NCBI GenBank assembly: GCA_023264755.1 | Contig: JAHFVB010000354.1 | Coordinates: forward strand, 1 to 5,575 | DNA from: Mycobacterium sp. | GTDB taxonomy: Bacteria > Actinomycetota > Actinomycetes > Mycobacteriales > Mycobacteriaceae | DNA length: 5,575 nucleotides | Reading direction: 5' to 3' | Shown here: one piece after another, positions 1-4,698 of the stretch | How positions within the stretch are numbered: position 1 is the stretch's first letter | Layout of the letters: every line of letters begins with the position of its first letter | Notes under the pieces: generated by a model | Databases searched by the model: none | Told to the model about the DNA's origin: nothing | What the model saw: only the letters and a program-made list of their open reading frames with translations | Program-made: the position numbers and the translations under genes

Positions 1-2
1 AA

Positions 3-314
3 CGTGCGCAACTGATCACCCCTGATCGCCATCGCATCGGCGTGATTGCCCAGGGCACTGAGTTGGTCGTCAGCGCCGACGGCAGCATGGCGGGTCTGCT
101 CGGCGCTTCACCGGGGGCGTCCACGGCGGTCCCGATCATGCTCGAACTGCTCCAGCGCTGCTTTCCCGGCCACTGGGAGACCTCGTGGCGAGACACCCTG
201 TCCCGGACCATCTTCGGAACCCGCTACGCCAGTTGGGATGCCGCGGCGGTGAACCACTCCTCGCAAGCGACCGCCCGCGCCCTGCACTTGAATTACGGCC
301 CGCTGCGGCCCTGA
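3..314 (+). CDS. mqo: Malate:quinone oxidoreductase, C-terminal part (5' end outside window)
   Basis: The open frame enters from the left edge and stops with TGA at 312-314, leaving about 103 codons. The visible protein holds the very characteristic Mqo C-terminal block, FGT/QGTE-type strand followed by [20 protein letters not shown] and then an amphipathic helix ([12 protein letters not shown]). This closely matches the recalled E. coli Mqo stretch ending [16 protein letters not shown]. Mqo is a FAD-dependent, membrane-associated enzyme that oxidises L-malate to oxaloacetate and passes the electrons to the quinone pool, replacing or supplementing NAD-dependent malate dehydrogenase in the TCA cycle. 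The FAD-binding N-terminal region lies outside the window. The downstream tail ([18 protein letters not shown]...) is the variable end of the family. It is followed by a hairpin-rich gap, so it probably ends its transcription unit here. Identification is firm; only the length of the missing part is unknown. Confidence 0.93.
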   Translation, partial: RAQLITPDRHRIGVIAQGTELVVSADGSMAGLLGASPGASTAVPIMLELLQRCFPGHWETSWRDTLSRTIFGTRYASWDAAAVNHSSQATARALHLNYGPLRP

Positions 315-350
315 CCCCGCCCCCGCCACGCGGCGTCACGTCGCTCGGCA

Positions 351-386
351 CGAGCCGGGCTGGGCCGGCGCTGCAGTCCCGGTTCG
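351..386 (+). terminator. First hairpin downstream of mqo
   Basis: CGAGCCGGG at 351-359 can pair with CCCGGTTCG at 378-386 (nine pairs, one G-U), with an 18-base loop. A smaller hairpin GCTCG/CGAGC sits at 343-355 and would compete with it. It starts 36 bases after the mqo stop. There is no T tract, which is common for actinobacterial terminators. It may be the first of two serial stems ending mqo transcription. Confidence 0.35.
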
Positions 387-392
387 GGCTCT

Positions 393-436
393 GGCCCTGC
401 CGGTAGGGTGACTGGTCGTGATCAGCCGGCAGGGCC
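393..436 (+). terminator. Strong 11-bp inverted repeat between mqo and the RidA-like gene
   Basis: GGCCCTGCCGG at 393-403 and CCGGCAGGGCC at 426-436 are perfect reverse complements. Inside the 22-base loop, CTGGT (412-416) can also pair with ATCAG (421-425), using one G-U, to form an upper stem with loop CGTG and an eight-base bulge (404-411). The sequence after the stem is CCCCTTCTGC, only weakly T-rich. The most likely role is termination of mqo transcription. It could instead be a structured leader of the RidA-like gene, or protect the mqo mRNA end. The bulge contains TAGGGT (404-409), which fits a TANNNT -10 element and would start transcription near 416; no convincing -35 was found. Confidence 0.5.
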
Positions 437-512
437 CCTTCTGCACCGCGACGGGGCAGCGGAGCGCTCGTCCGGCGTCGCCGACGCGCAGGCATGGGAT
501 GCGAGCTTGCCG

Positions 513-881
513 ATGACGCGGTTCAACGTCTCCTCCGGCAGTCCGTTCGAGGACACCGTGGGCTATTCCCGAGCAGTGCGCGTGGGCCCCTTCGTCGCGG
601 TTGCGGGCACCACCGCCGCCGGAGCCGACCTGGCCGCCCAGACTCGAGCAGCGTTCGCCCGCGTCGAGCAGGCCCTGGCCGAGACCGGCGCAGCGCTCTC
701 CGACGTGGTGCGCACCCGGATGTACGTGACCGACATCAGCCATTGGGACGTGGTCGGGGCCATCCATTCGGAACTCTTCGGCGACATCCGGCCGGTTGCC
801 ACCATGGTCGAGGTGTCGGCGCTCATCTCGCCGGACCTGCTCGTCGAAATCGAGGTCGACGCCTACGTGTCCGAGGCCTGA
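513..881 (+). CDS. RidA/YjgF-fold protein, Rid subgroup lacking the catalytic arginine
   Basis: A 122-residue protein spanning the whole YjgF/YER057c/UK114 fold. It opens with SSGSPFEDTVGYSRAV (residues 7-22, the usual start of the fold), then FVAVAGTTA, the helix QTRAAFARVEQALAETGAALSDVV (43-66), RMYVTDISHW, and ends with RPVATMVEVSALISPDLLVEIEVDAYV (93-119). Canonical RidA deaminates 2-aminoacrylate and other enamines/imines using an arginine in the motif PARS. Here that position is alanine (A96, RPVAT), so it belongs with the Rid subgroups expected not to have this deaminase activity; its substrate is unknown. ATG 513 was chosen because the fold begins right after it. The frame stays open upstream to GTG 408, but those 35 residues are low in family-like sequence and begin inside a hairpin; TTG 507 with GGGAT at 496-500 is another option. 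The gene corresponds in position to Rv2704 of M. tuberculosis. Its 3' end overlaps the convergent DUF952 gene. Confidence 0.85.
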   Translation: MTRFNVSSGSPFEDTVGYSRAVRVGPFVAVAGTTAAGADLAAQTRAAFARVEQALAETGAALSDVVRTRMYVTDISHWDVVGAIHSELFGDIRPVATMVEVSALISPDLLVEIEVDAYVSEA

Positions 882-1240
882 CGCTCCCCCAGTTCGGCGA
901 ACGTTCCGTCCGACCCCGGCAGGTACGCCGTGACGCTCTTCACCGCCGCCATGGGCAGCGGTCCGTAGAGGTGCGGGAAGCGCATCGACTCTGGATCCCC
1001 TGGTACCCCCGGTTCCCAACGCACGGGCGCGCCGAGCAAGCCCGGGTCGCAAAGCAGCAACAGCACGTCGGTGCGGCCCGCGTACAGTCGGTTGGCAGGC
1101 AGGTGCACCTGCTCCGGCGTGGAAAGATGAACGAAGCCGACGTCGTCGAGCGAGGGTGGCCTGCGAAGGCCCATTCGTTCGGCGTCCTCAAACTCGTCCA
1201 CCGTGCACAGGTGAACGAGCACTCGGGGCGTTGGGATCAT
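863..1240 (-). CDS. DUF952 family protein
   Basis: A 125-residue soluble protein carrying the DUF952 signatures: a starting strand VLVHLCTVDEFEDA (7-20), FVHLSTPEQV (36-45), ANRLYAGRTDVLLLLCD (49-65), VRWEPG (73-78) and the near-invariant FPHLYGPLPMAAV (88-100). Family proteins are single-domain and about this length, so the gene is complete. The biochemical role of DUF952 is not established; the conserved His and Glu residues in HLST-EQ and the FPHLYG motif suggest a ligand or catalytic pocket, which is inference. ATG at 1240 (reverse strand) is preferred because the conserved fold starts six residues later. The frame runs further upstream to 1669, but that part is the antisense of the DUF7455 gene. 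No strong Shine-Dalgarno sequence precedes the start. Its last 19 bases overlap the 3' end of the RidA-like gene on the opposite strand. It corresponds in position to Rv2705c. Confidence 0.85.
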   Translation of the reverse strand: MIPTPRVLVHLCTVDEFEDAERMGLRRPPSLDDVGFVHLSTPEQVHLPANRLYAGRTDVLLLLCDPGLLGAPVRWEPGVPGDPESMRFPHLYGPLPMAAVKSVTAYLPGSDGTFAELGERQASDT

Positions 1241-1387
1241 CCGCTGAGTGTGCCCCGGCTGCAACTCGGGTATTGGGTGAGACACGACACACCGGTGAAC
1301 GGTCGGGGAACAAGGCCGGAAGTAAAAACGTCTGAGACAGTAGACCCACGAGCGGAAATCGCACCAGCAGAAACGGAGGAGAGCGCC
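1241..1387. other. Divergent intergenic region between the DUF952 and DUF7455 genes
   Basis: This 147-base gap serves two genes pointing away from each other, so it should hold both promoters. On the plus strand it contains the ECF-like promoter candidate and the GGAGGAGAG ribosome site of the DUF7455 gene. No convincing promoter for the minus-strand DUF952 gene could be picked out. The part from about 1310 to 1375 is richer in A than the rest of the window (AGTAAAAACG, AAATC, AGAAACGG). Confidence 0.6.
1306..1332 (+). promoter_or_regulatory. Candidate ECF sigma (SigE/SigH-type) promoter for the DUF7455 gene
   Basis: GGGAAC at 1306-1311 is separated by exactly 17 bases from CGTC at 1329-1332. 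This is the ECF layout of a GGAAC -35 and a CGTC/CGTT -10. The sigB upstream candidate has the identical -35 and the identical 17-base spacer. Transcription would start near 1340, leaving a leader of about 48 bases that includes the ribosome site at 1375-1383. CGTC is a slightly weaker match than CGTT to the SigE/SigH consensus. No better SigA-type promoter was seen; TAGACC at 1341-1346 lacks the final T and a -35 partner. Confidence 0.4.
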
Positions 1388-1579
1388 ATGAACGCAACTC
1401 TGACCAGTCCCGAACTCACCCGGGCTGATCGCTGTGACCGGTGCGGCGCCGCCGCCCGTGTTCGTGCCAAGCTCCCCTCGGGTGCCGAGCTGCTGTTCTG
1501 CCAGCACCACGCGAACGAGCACGAGGCGAAGTTGGTGGAGTTGGCCGCAGTGCTGGAAGTCGGTCCCGCCGAGTCCTGA
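1388..1579 (+). CDS. Small zinc-ribbon-like protein, DUF7455 family
   Basis: A 63-residue protein with a compact Cys/His pattern: CDRC at 16-19 and FCQHH at 37-41, plus H45 in the helix NEHEAKLVEL. Two CxxC/CxHH knuckles about 20 residues apart are typical of a one-zinc ribbon. The pairs flank a beta hairpin (ARVRAKLPSGAELLFC). The pattern fits the actinobacterial DUF7455 family as I recall it, which has no known function. ATG 1388 is fixed by a strong GGAGGAGAG ribosome site at 1375-1383. The longer open frame that reaches upstream to 494 is spurious because it crosses two other genes in shifted or opposite frames. A possible ECF-type promoter lies upstream, and a nine-pair hairpin follows the stop codon. 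Zinc-thiolate clusters can serve as redox sensors, which would suit an ECF-controlled gene, but that role is only inference. Confidence 0.85.
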   Translation: MNATLTSPELTRADRCDRCGAAARVRAKLPSGAELLFCQHHANEHEAKLVELAAVLEVGPAES

Positions 1580-1593
1580 ACGGACCCGCCGAG
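1561..1593 (+). repeat. 13-base direct repeat across the DUF7455 stop codon
   Basis: CGGTCCCGCCGAG at 1561-1573 and CGGACCCGCCGAG at 1581-1593 differ at one base and are 20 bases apart. Both contain CCGCCGAG, the left arm of the terminator-like hairpin. The spacing is not a multiple of three, and the second copy lies past the stop codon, so protein coding does not explain the repeat. Confidence 0.6.
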
Positions 1594-1617
1594 GATCGGC
1601 AATTCGGGCCTCGGCGG
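1586..1617 (+). terminator. Hairpin downstream of the DUF7455 gene
   Basis: CCGCCGAGG at 1586-1594 and CCTCGGCGG at 1609-1617 are perfect reverse complements, with a 14-base loop, seven bases after the stop codon. No T tract follows. The most likely role is a terminator or attenuator between the DUF7455 and YihY genes. The left arm has a second copy at 1566-1573 (CCGCCGAG), inside the end of the coding region, that could pair with the same right arm. Confidence 0.5.
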
Positions 1618-1643
1618 CCTGAATCGGGAATGCTGGTGTGGTC

Positions 1644-2729
1644 ATGAGTGACCAACCTGCCCCCGTCAAGCCGGACCGCCATCACATGTGGCGGGTGGCG
1701 AAGCGCACCCTGGCGAAGAGCTGGGACGATTCGATCTTTTCGGAGTCGGCTCAGGCTGCGTTCTGGTGTGCGTTGTCGTTGCCTCCCCTGCTGTTGGGGC
1801 TGCTCGGCAGCCTCGCCTACGTCGCTCCCTTGTTTGGGCCGGACACGCTACCGACGATCGAGGACCAGATCCTCAGCACCGCGAAGAGCTTCTTCTCGCC
1901 CAACGTGGTCAACGAGATCATCGAGCCGACCATCCGGGACATCGCCCAGGGGGCCCGCGGCGAAGTGGTGTCGATCGGCTTCGTGATCTCGTTGTGGGCC
2001 GGGTCGTCCGCGATCTCGGCCTTCGTCGATTCGATCACCGAGGCGCACGATCAGACGCCCCTGCGTCATCCGGTCCGCCAACGGTTCTACGCACTCGGGT
2101 TGTACCTGGCGATGCTGGTGTTCGTCATCATCTCGGCACCCTTCCTGGCCTTGGGACCGATCAAGATCGCCGAGCACATTCCGGTGGGCCTGGCCAACGT
2201 GCTGCAGTACGGGTACTACCCGGCCCTGATGATCGGGCTGGTGTTGGCCTTCAACGTGCTCTATCGGGTTGCGTTGCCCAAGCCGCTGCCGACACATCGG
2301 CTCGTCTACGGCGCCGTGCTGGCCACGGTGGTCTTCCTGATCGCCACGTTGGGCCTGCGGTTCTACCTGACCTGGATCACCGCGACCGGTTACACCTACG
2401 GCGCGCTGGCGACACCCATCGCGTTCCTGTTGTTCGCGTTCTTCCTCGGCTTCGCGATCATGATCGGCGCCGAACTCAACGCCGCGATCCAGGAGGAGTG
2501 GCCCGCTCCGGACACCCACGCCCGGCGACTGCGCGAGTGGCTGGAGGACAAGGCCGACGAAGTGCGCAACGGCGAGGGCGAGGGCGACAAGGGCGACCAC
2601 CCGGACGACGGGGAACCTGCCAAACCTGGCACCGAAGCTGGCACCGAAGCTGGCATCGCACCTGGCGCCGAGACGAGCGCTTCCGAACGCGAACCCTCCG
2701 GGCTACCGCCGACCCCGGCTACTTCTTGA
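1644..2729 (+). CDS. YihY/virulence factor BrkB-type membrane protein (formerly annotated as RNase BN)
   Basis: A 361-residue integral membrane protein. After a hydrophilic N-terminus with the family-typical KSWDDSIFSESAQAAFWCALSLPPLLLGLLGSLAYV (25-60), predicted membrane segments lie near residues 40-63, 107-127, 150-172, 190-210, 220-243 and 252-275. GFVISLWAGSSAISAFVDSITEAHD (112-136) and FLGFAIMIGAELNAAIQEEW (267-286) are hallmark YihY stretches. The family was once called ribonuclease BN, but that activity belongs to a different protein; its real function is unsettled and a transport role is often proposed. Residues 287-361 form a charged, Gly/Pro/Glu-rich tail, probably disordered, containing a tandem repeat. 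ATG 1644 is chosen; GTG 1638 is six bases upstream and better spaced from GGGAA at 1626-1630, so it remains possible. The 3' end overlaps the convergent DUF3039 gene by 11 bases. The positional counterpart in M. tuberculosis is Rv2707. Confidence 0.9.
   Translation: MSDQPAPVKPDRHHMWRVAKRTLAKSWDDSIFSESAQAAFWCALSLPPLLLGLLGSLAYVAPLFGPDTLPTIEDQILSTAKSFFSPNVVNEIIEPTIRDIAQGARGEVVSIGFVISLWAGSSAISAFVDSITEAHDQTPLRHPVRQRFYALGLYLAMLVFVIISAPFLALGPIKIAEHIPVGLANVLQYGYYPALMIGLVLAFNVLYRVALPKPLPTHRLVYGAVLATVVFLIATLGLRFYLTWITATGYTYGALATPIAFLLFAFFLGFAIMIGAELNAAIQEEWPAPDTHARRLREWLEDKADEVRNGEGEGDKGDHPDDGEPAKPGTEAGTEAGIAPGAETSASEREPSGLPPTPATS
2626..2673 (+). repeat. Four 12-base tandem units in the YihY tail
   Basis: The units are CTGGCACCGAAG (2626-2637), CTGGCACCGAAG (2638-2649), CTGGCATCGCAC (2650-2661) and CTGGCGCCGAGA (2662-2673). 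The first two are identical and the others have drifted. Each unit is four codons long, so copy-number change keeps the frame. They encode the GTEAGTEAGIAPGAE stretch of the hydrophilic C-terminal tail. Confidence 0.85.
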
Positions 2730-2964
2730 GCGACTCGTAGATCCGCTTGCAGTCCGGGCACACGGGCGAACCGGGCTTGGCGGCCTTCGTCACGGGAAAG
2801 ACCTCGCCGCACAAGGCGACGACATGGGTCCCCATGACGGCACTCTCCGCGATCTTGTCCTTCTTCACGTAGTGGAAGACCTTGGGCGTGTCGTCGCCGG
2901 TGCCGTCGTCGACCTGTTCGTCGGTGTCGGTGCGCTCGATCGTCTGGGTCTGCATGGCCTTCAT
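2719..2964 (-). CDS. Small conserved Cys/His-rich protein, DUF3039 family
   Basis: An 81-residue protein. The first 25 residues are acidic and variable (TDTDEQVDDGTGDDTPK). The rest is strongly conserved in Actinobacteria: FHYVKKDKIAESAVMGTHVVALCGEVFPVTK (30-60), then PGSPVCPDCKRIYESL (64-79). C52, C69 and C72, with H47 or H31, form a likely single-zinc ribbon. This is the DUF3039 family, whose function is not known. Two in-frame starts are close together: ATG 2964, preceded by CAGG, and ATG 2955, preceded by GAAGG only two bases away; the first is preferred but not certain. The frame is open further upstream only as the antisense of the DUF3099 gene. The gene is divergent from the DUF3099 gene across 69 bases and convergent with the YihY gene, whose 3' end it overlaps. 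The positional counterpart is Rv2708c. Confidence 0.88.
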   Translation of the reverse strand: MKAMQTQTIERTDTDEQVDDGTGDDTPKVFHYVKKDKIAESAVMGTHVVALCGEVFPVTKAAKPGSPVCPDCKRIYESLKK

Positions 2965-3033
2965 TGTGCCTGCAGATGGATCCGTAAGAAACCGGACTGA
3001 TTGCGAAGCGCGAAGTGTGGAACAGTAAAGGAC
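2965..3033. promoter_or_regulatory. Divergent intergenic control region, DUF3039/DUF3099
   Basis: Only 69 bases separate the two opposed starts, so both promoters must lie here or reach into the genes. A possible minus-strand -10, TACTGT, reads from 3027 to 3022 and would give a leader of about 50 bases; its -35 would fall inside the DUF3099 gene and is not clear. On the plus strand TTGCGA (3001-3006) resembles a -35, but no properly spaced -10 follows. AAGGA at 3028-3032 is only one base from ATG 3034, too near for a standard ribosome site. Confidence 0.4.
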
Positions 3034-3420
3034 ATGAAACAAAGCCAAGAGCTGAGTTTCGACGACGACGGTCGACCGGTGCTCATCACTCGCGCGGCGC
3101 AGCCCTATGAGGAGCAGCACCGCGAGCGCGTTCGCAAGTACCTGACGATCATGTCCTTCCGCGTCCCGGCGCTCCTGGCGGCTGCAGGGGCCTACGGCAT
3201 CTGGCACAACGGACTGATCTCCCTGGCGATCCTCGTCGCTTCGATCCCGCTGCCGTGGATTGCGGTCCTGATCGCCAACGACCGGCCTCCGCGCCGGGCC
3301 GAAGAGCCCCGCCGCTACGTGGCGCCACGGCGGATACCGCTGTTCCCCACCGCCGAGCGGCCGGCCCTGGAGGGTCCACCGCAACGGGAGTCGACGCAGG
3401 CGCCGCACGACGTTCCCTGA
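3034..3420 (+). CDS. Two-helix membrane protein, DUF3099 family
   Basis: A 128-residue protein with the DUF3099 order: a hydrophilic start, PVLITRAAQPYEEQHRERVRKYLTIMSFRVPALL (15-48), then GIWHNGLISLAILVASIPLPWIAVLIANDRPPRRAEEPRRY (55-95). Two membrane helices are predicted near residues 43-57 and 61-81, joined by the tight turn WHNG, so both ends should face the same side. Positive charges before helix one (RERVRK) and after helix two (RPPRRAEEPRR) suggest both ends are cytoplasmic. Residues 96-128 are a variable Pro/Arg-rich tail. The function is not known. ATG 3034 starts right at the family N-terminus; a TTG at 3001 would add 11 residues unlike the family. The gene lies 150 bases upstream of sigB, a linkage also seen in mycobacteria (Rv2709), but the gap contains its own sigB promoter signals. 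Confidence 0.88.
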   Translation: MKQSQELSFDDDGRPVLITRAAQPYEEQHRERVRKYLTIMSFRVPALLAAAGAYGIWHNGLISLAILVASIPLPWIAVLIANDRPPRRAEEPRRYVAPRRIPLFPTAERPALEGPPQRESTQAPHDVP

Positions 3421-3440
3421 TGAGGAGCTTCTTTTTCATT

Positions 3441-3459
3441 TCTCAGGAGAATCTCAGGT
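3441..3459 (+). promoter_or_regulatory. Candidate MprA-type response-regulator site upstream of sigB
   Basis: TCTCAGGA (3441-3448), a three-base spacer GAA, and TCTCAGGT (3452-3459) form a 19-base pair of eight-base direct repeats whose starts are 11 bases apart, about one helical turn. A weaker half-site CTGCAGGT lies at 3473-3480, a further two turns on. OmpR-family response regulators bind such head-to-tail repeats. From memory, the mycobacterial MprA box is described as 19 bases with two loosely conserved eight-base direct repeats, and MprA acts on sigB. The site lies about 48 bases upstream of the -35 element, a position suited to activation. The regulator's identity is inference. Confidence 0.45.
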
Positions 3460-3506
3460 CGATCGAGAATATCTGCAGGTCAGAAGGTGTGAAACGCGCG
3501 ACGCGT

Positions 3507-3533
3507 GGGAACTCATAGAGCGAGATCAGCGTT
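3507..3533 (+). promoter_or_regulatory. ECF sigma (SigE/SigH-type) promoter of sigB
   Basis: GGGAAC at 3507-3512 and CGTT at 3530-3533 are separated by 17 bases, matching the SigE/SigH-type consensus (sGGAAY, then sGTT). Transcription would begin near 3541, giving a leader of about 30 bases that includes the AGGAGG ribosome site at 3560-3565. In M. tuberculosis sigB is known to be transcribed by SigE and SigH from such a promoter, so motif and context agree. Confidence 0.7.
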
Positions 3534-3570
3534 ATAGCTCTTGACAGTTCCACCCAAGCAGGAGGCCGCA

Positions 3571-4530
3571 ATGGCAAACGCCACCCTAAGCCGCGTCGAG
3601 TCCGATCTGGATAGCCAGAGCCCAGCCGCCGACCTAGTCCGCGTGTATCTCAATGGCATCGGCAAGACCGCATTGCTGAACGCCGCTGACGAAGTCGAGC
3701 TCGCGAAGCGGATCGAGGCAGGGCTGTACGCGCAGCACCTGCTCGCGACCAAGAAGCGCCTCGGCGATGCGCGCAAACGCGAACTGGCTGCGGTCGCCCG
3801 CGATGGTGAGGCGGCCCGGCGCCACCTCCTGGAGGCCAACCTGCGATTGGTCGTCTCGTTGGCCAAGCGCTACACCGGCCGAGGCATGCCACTGCTCGAT
3901 CTGATCCAGGAAGGCAACCTCGGGCTGATCCGGGCGATGGAGAAGTTCGATTACGCCAAGGGGTTCAAGTTCTCGACGTATGCCACCTGGTGGATTCGCC
4001 AGGCCATCACGCGCGGCATGGCCGATCAAAGCCGCACCATCCGGCTGCCGGTCCACTTGGTCGAGCAGGTGAACAAGCTGGCGCGGATCAAGCGTGAAAT
4101 GCATCAGAACCTGGGCCGGGAGGCCACCGACGAGGAGCTCGCCGAGGAATCGGGCATCCCCGTCGAGAAGATCACCGACCTGCTCGAGCACAGCCGCGAC
4201 CCGGTAAGCCTGGACATGCCCGTCGGCAGCGACGAAGAAGCCCCGCTGGGCGACTTCATCGAGGACGAGAACGCCATGTCCGCCGAGAACGCGGTGATCT
4301 CGGAGTTGCTGCACACCGACATTCGCCACGTCCTGGCCACCTTGGACGAACGCGAACAGCAGGTGATCAGGCTGCGGTTCGGCCTCGATGACGGCCAGCC
4401 GCGCACCCTCGACCAGATCGGCAAGCTGTTCGGGTTGTCCCGGGAGCGGGTCCGTCAGATCGAGCGCGAGGTGATGTCCAAACTGCGCCAGGGCGAACGC
4501 GCCGAGCGCCTGCGTTCCTACGCCAGCTAG
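3571..4530 (+). CDS. sigB: RNA polymerase sigma factor SigB (group 2, principal-like)
   Basis: A 319-residue sigma factor, close to the 323 of M. tuberculosis SigB, which it matches almost throughout from memory. Region 1.2 ([20 protein letters not shown], 17-36) is present, but the long acidic N-terminal region of SigA is absent. Region 2 spans about 84-160, with the core-binding signature [18 protein letters not shown] (110-127) and the -10-reading helix [24 protein letters not shown] (137-160). Region 3 covers about 161-235. Region 4.2 holds the -35-reading helix-turn-helix [20 protein letters not shown] (279-298). SigB directs RNA polymerase to stress and stationary-phase genes with SigA-like promoters. 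ATG 3571 is set by AGGAGG at 3560-3565; a TTG at 3541 would sit at the predicted transcription start and is rejected. A likely terminator follows, separating it from ideR. Confidence 0.97.
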   Translation: MANATLSRVESDLDSQSPAADLVRVYLNGIGKTALLNAADEVELAKRIEAGLYAQHLLATKKRLGDARKRELAAVARDGEAARRHLLEANLRLVVSLAKRYTGRGMPLLDLIQEGNLGLIRAMEKFDYAKGFKFSTYATWWIRQAITRGMADQSRTIRLPVHLVEQVNKLARIKREMHQNLGREATDEELAEESGIPVEKITDLLEHSRDPVSLDMPVGSDEEAPLGDFIEDENAMSAENAVISELLHTDIRHVLATLDEREQQVIRLRFGLDDGQPRTLDQIGKLFGLSRERVRQIEREVMSKLRQGERAERLRSYAS

Positions 4531-4548
4531 GCCCCAGCGCCGTAGCTC

Positions 4549-4574
4549 CCGGGCGGCTCCGCTGCCGCTCCCGG
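4549..4574 (+). terminator. Imperfect hairpin after sigB
   Basis: CCGGGCGGC (4549-4557) can pair with GCCG and CCCGG in 4564-4574, giving nine pairs with a two-base bulge (CT at 4568-4569) and a six-base loop. It lies 18 bases after the sigB stop and just ahead of a stronger hairpin, with which it may act in tandem. Confidence 0.4.
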
Positions 4575-4577
4575 AAG

Positions 4578-4609
4578 GTGATCCCCGTCGTCCCCTCGGC
4601 GGGGATCAC
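4578..4609 (+). terminator. Probable transcription terminator of sigB
   Basis: GTGATCCCCG (4578-4587) and CGGGGATCAC (4600-4609) are perfect ten-base reverse complements with a 12-base loop. It starts 47 bases after the sigB stop. No T tract follows, as is usual for GC-rich Actinobacteria. It separates sigB from ideR, which has its own possible promoter downstream. Confidence 0.7.
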
Positions 4610-4670
4610 TGCCGTCCGAGATCACATCGGGTGCGGCCACGTTGCAGCCCAGCGCAGCTGCTTACCCCGG

Positions 4671-4676
4671 TAGACT
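4671..4676 (+). promoter_or_regulatory. Candidate -10 element of ideR
   Basis: TAGACT fits the actinobacterial SigA-type TANNNT -10 hexamer. It would start transcription near 4683, just ahead of the GGAGGG ribosome site (4687-4692), giving a leader of about 16 bases. TTGCAG at 4642-4647 resembles a -35, but the spacer would be 23 bases, too long, so the assignment rests on the -10 alone. No recognisable iron box overlaps it. Confidence 0.4.
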
Positions 4677-4698
4677 CGCCTGCGACGGAGGGCTGCGC

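Noticed and set aside
890..910. GGAAC with CGTC about 19 bases on, minus strand
   Set aside because: It lies at the 3' end of the DUF952 gene pointing into the antisense of the RidA-like gene, with a different spacer; probably chance.
494..1579. A 361-codon plus-strand open frame
   Set aside because: It crosses the RidA-like gene in another frame and the DUF952 gene in antisense; only its end from ATG 1388, with a strong ribosome site, is a real gene (DUF7455).
1688..2740. A 350-codon open frame over the YihY gene
   Set aside because: It is an Arg/Gly-rich out-of-frame shadow of a clear membrane protein, caused by high GC.
3427..3444. The T-rich tract GCTTCTTTTTCATTTCTC as a DUF3099 terminator
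   Set aside because: No stable hairpin immediately precedes the T tract, so an intrinsic terminator is not supported.
3541..3570. TTG 3541 as an earlier sigB start, or TTGACA 3541-3546 as a -35
   Set aside because: The TTG lies at the predicted transcription start, and AGGAGG clearly serves ATG 3571. The TTGACA has no -10 because its position falls at the start codon.
3634..4329. A 231-codon minus-strand open frame opposite sigB
   Set aside because: It is the antisense of a highly conserved gene, with no family-like sequence and no ribosome site seen.
4610..4698. An IdeR iron box (TTAGGTTAGGCTAACCTAA-like) upstream of ideR
   Set aside because: No AT-rich palindrome of that kind is present here or was noticed in the other gaps.
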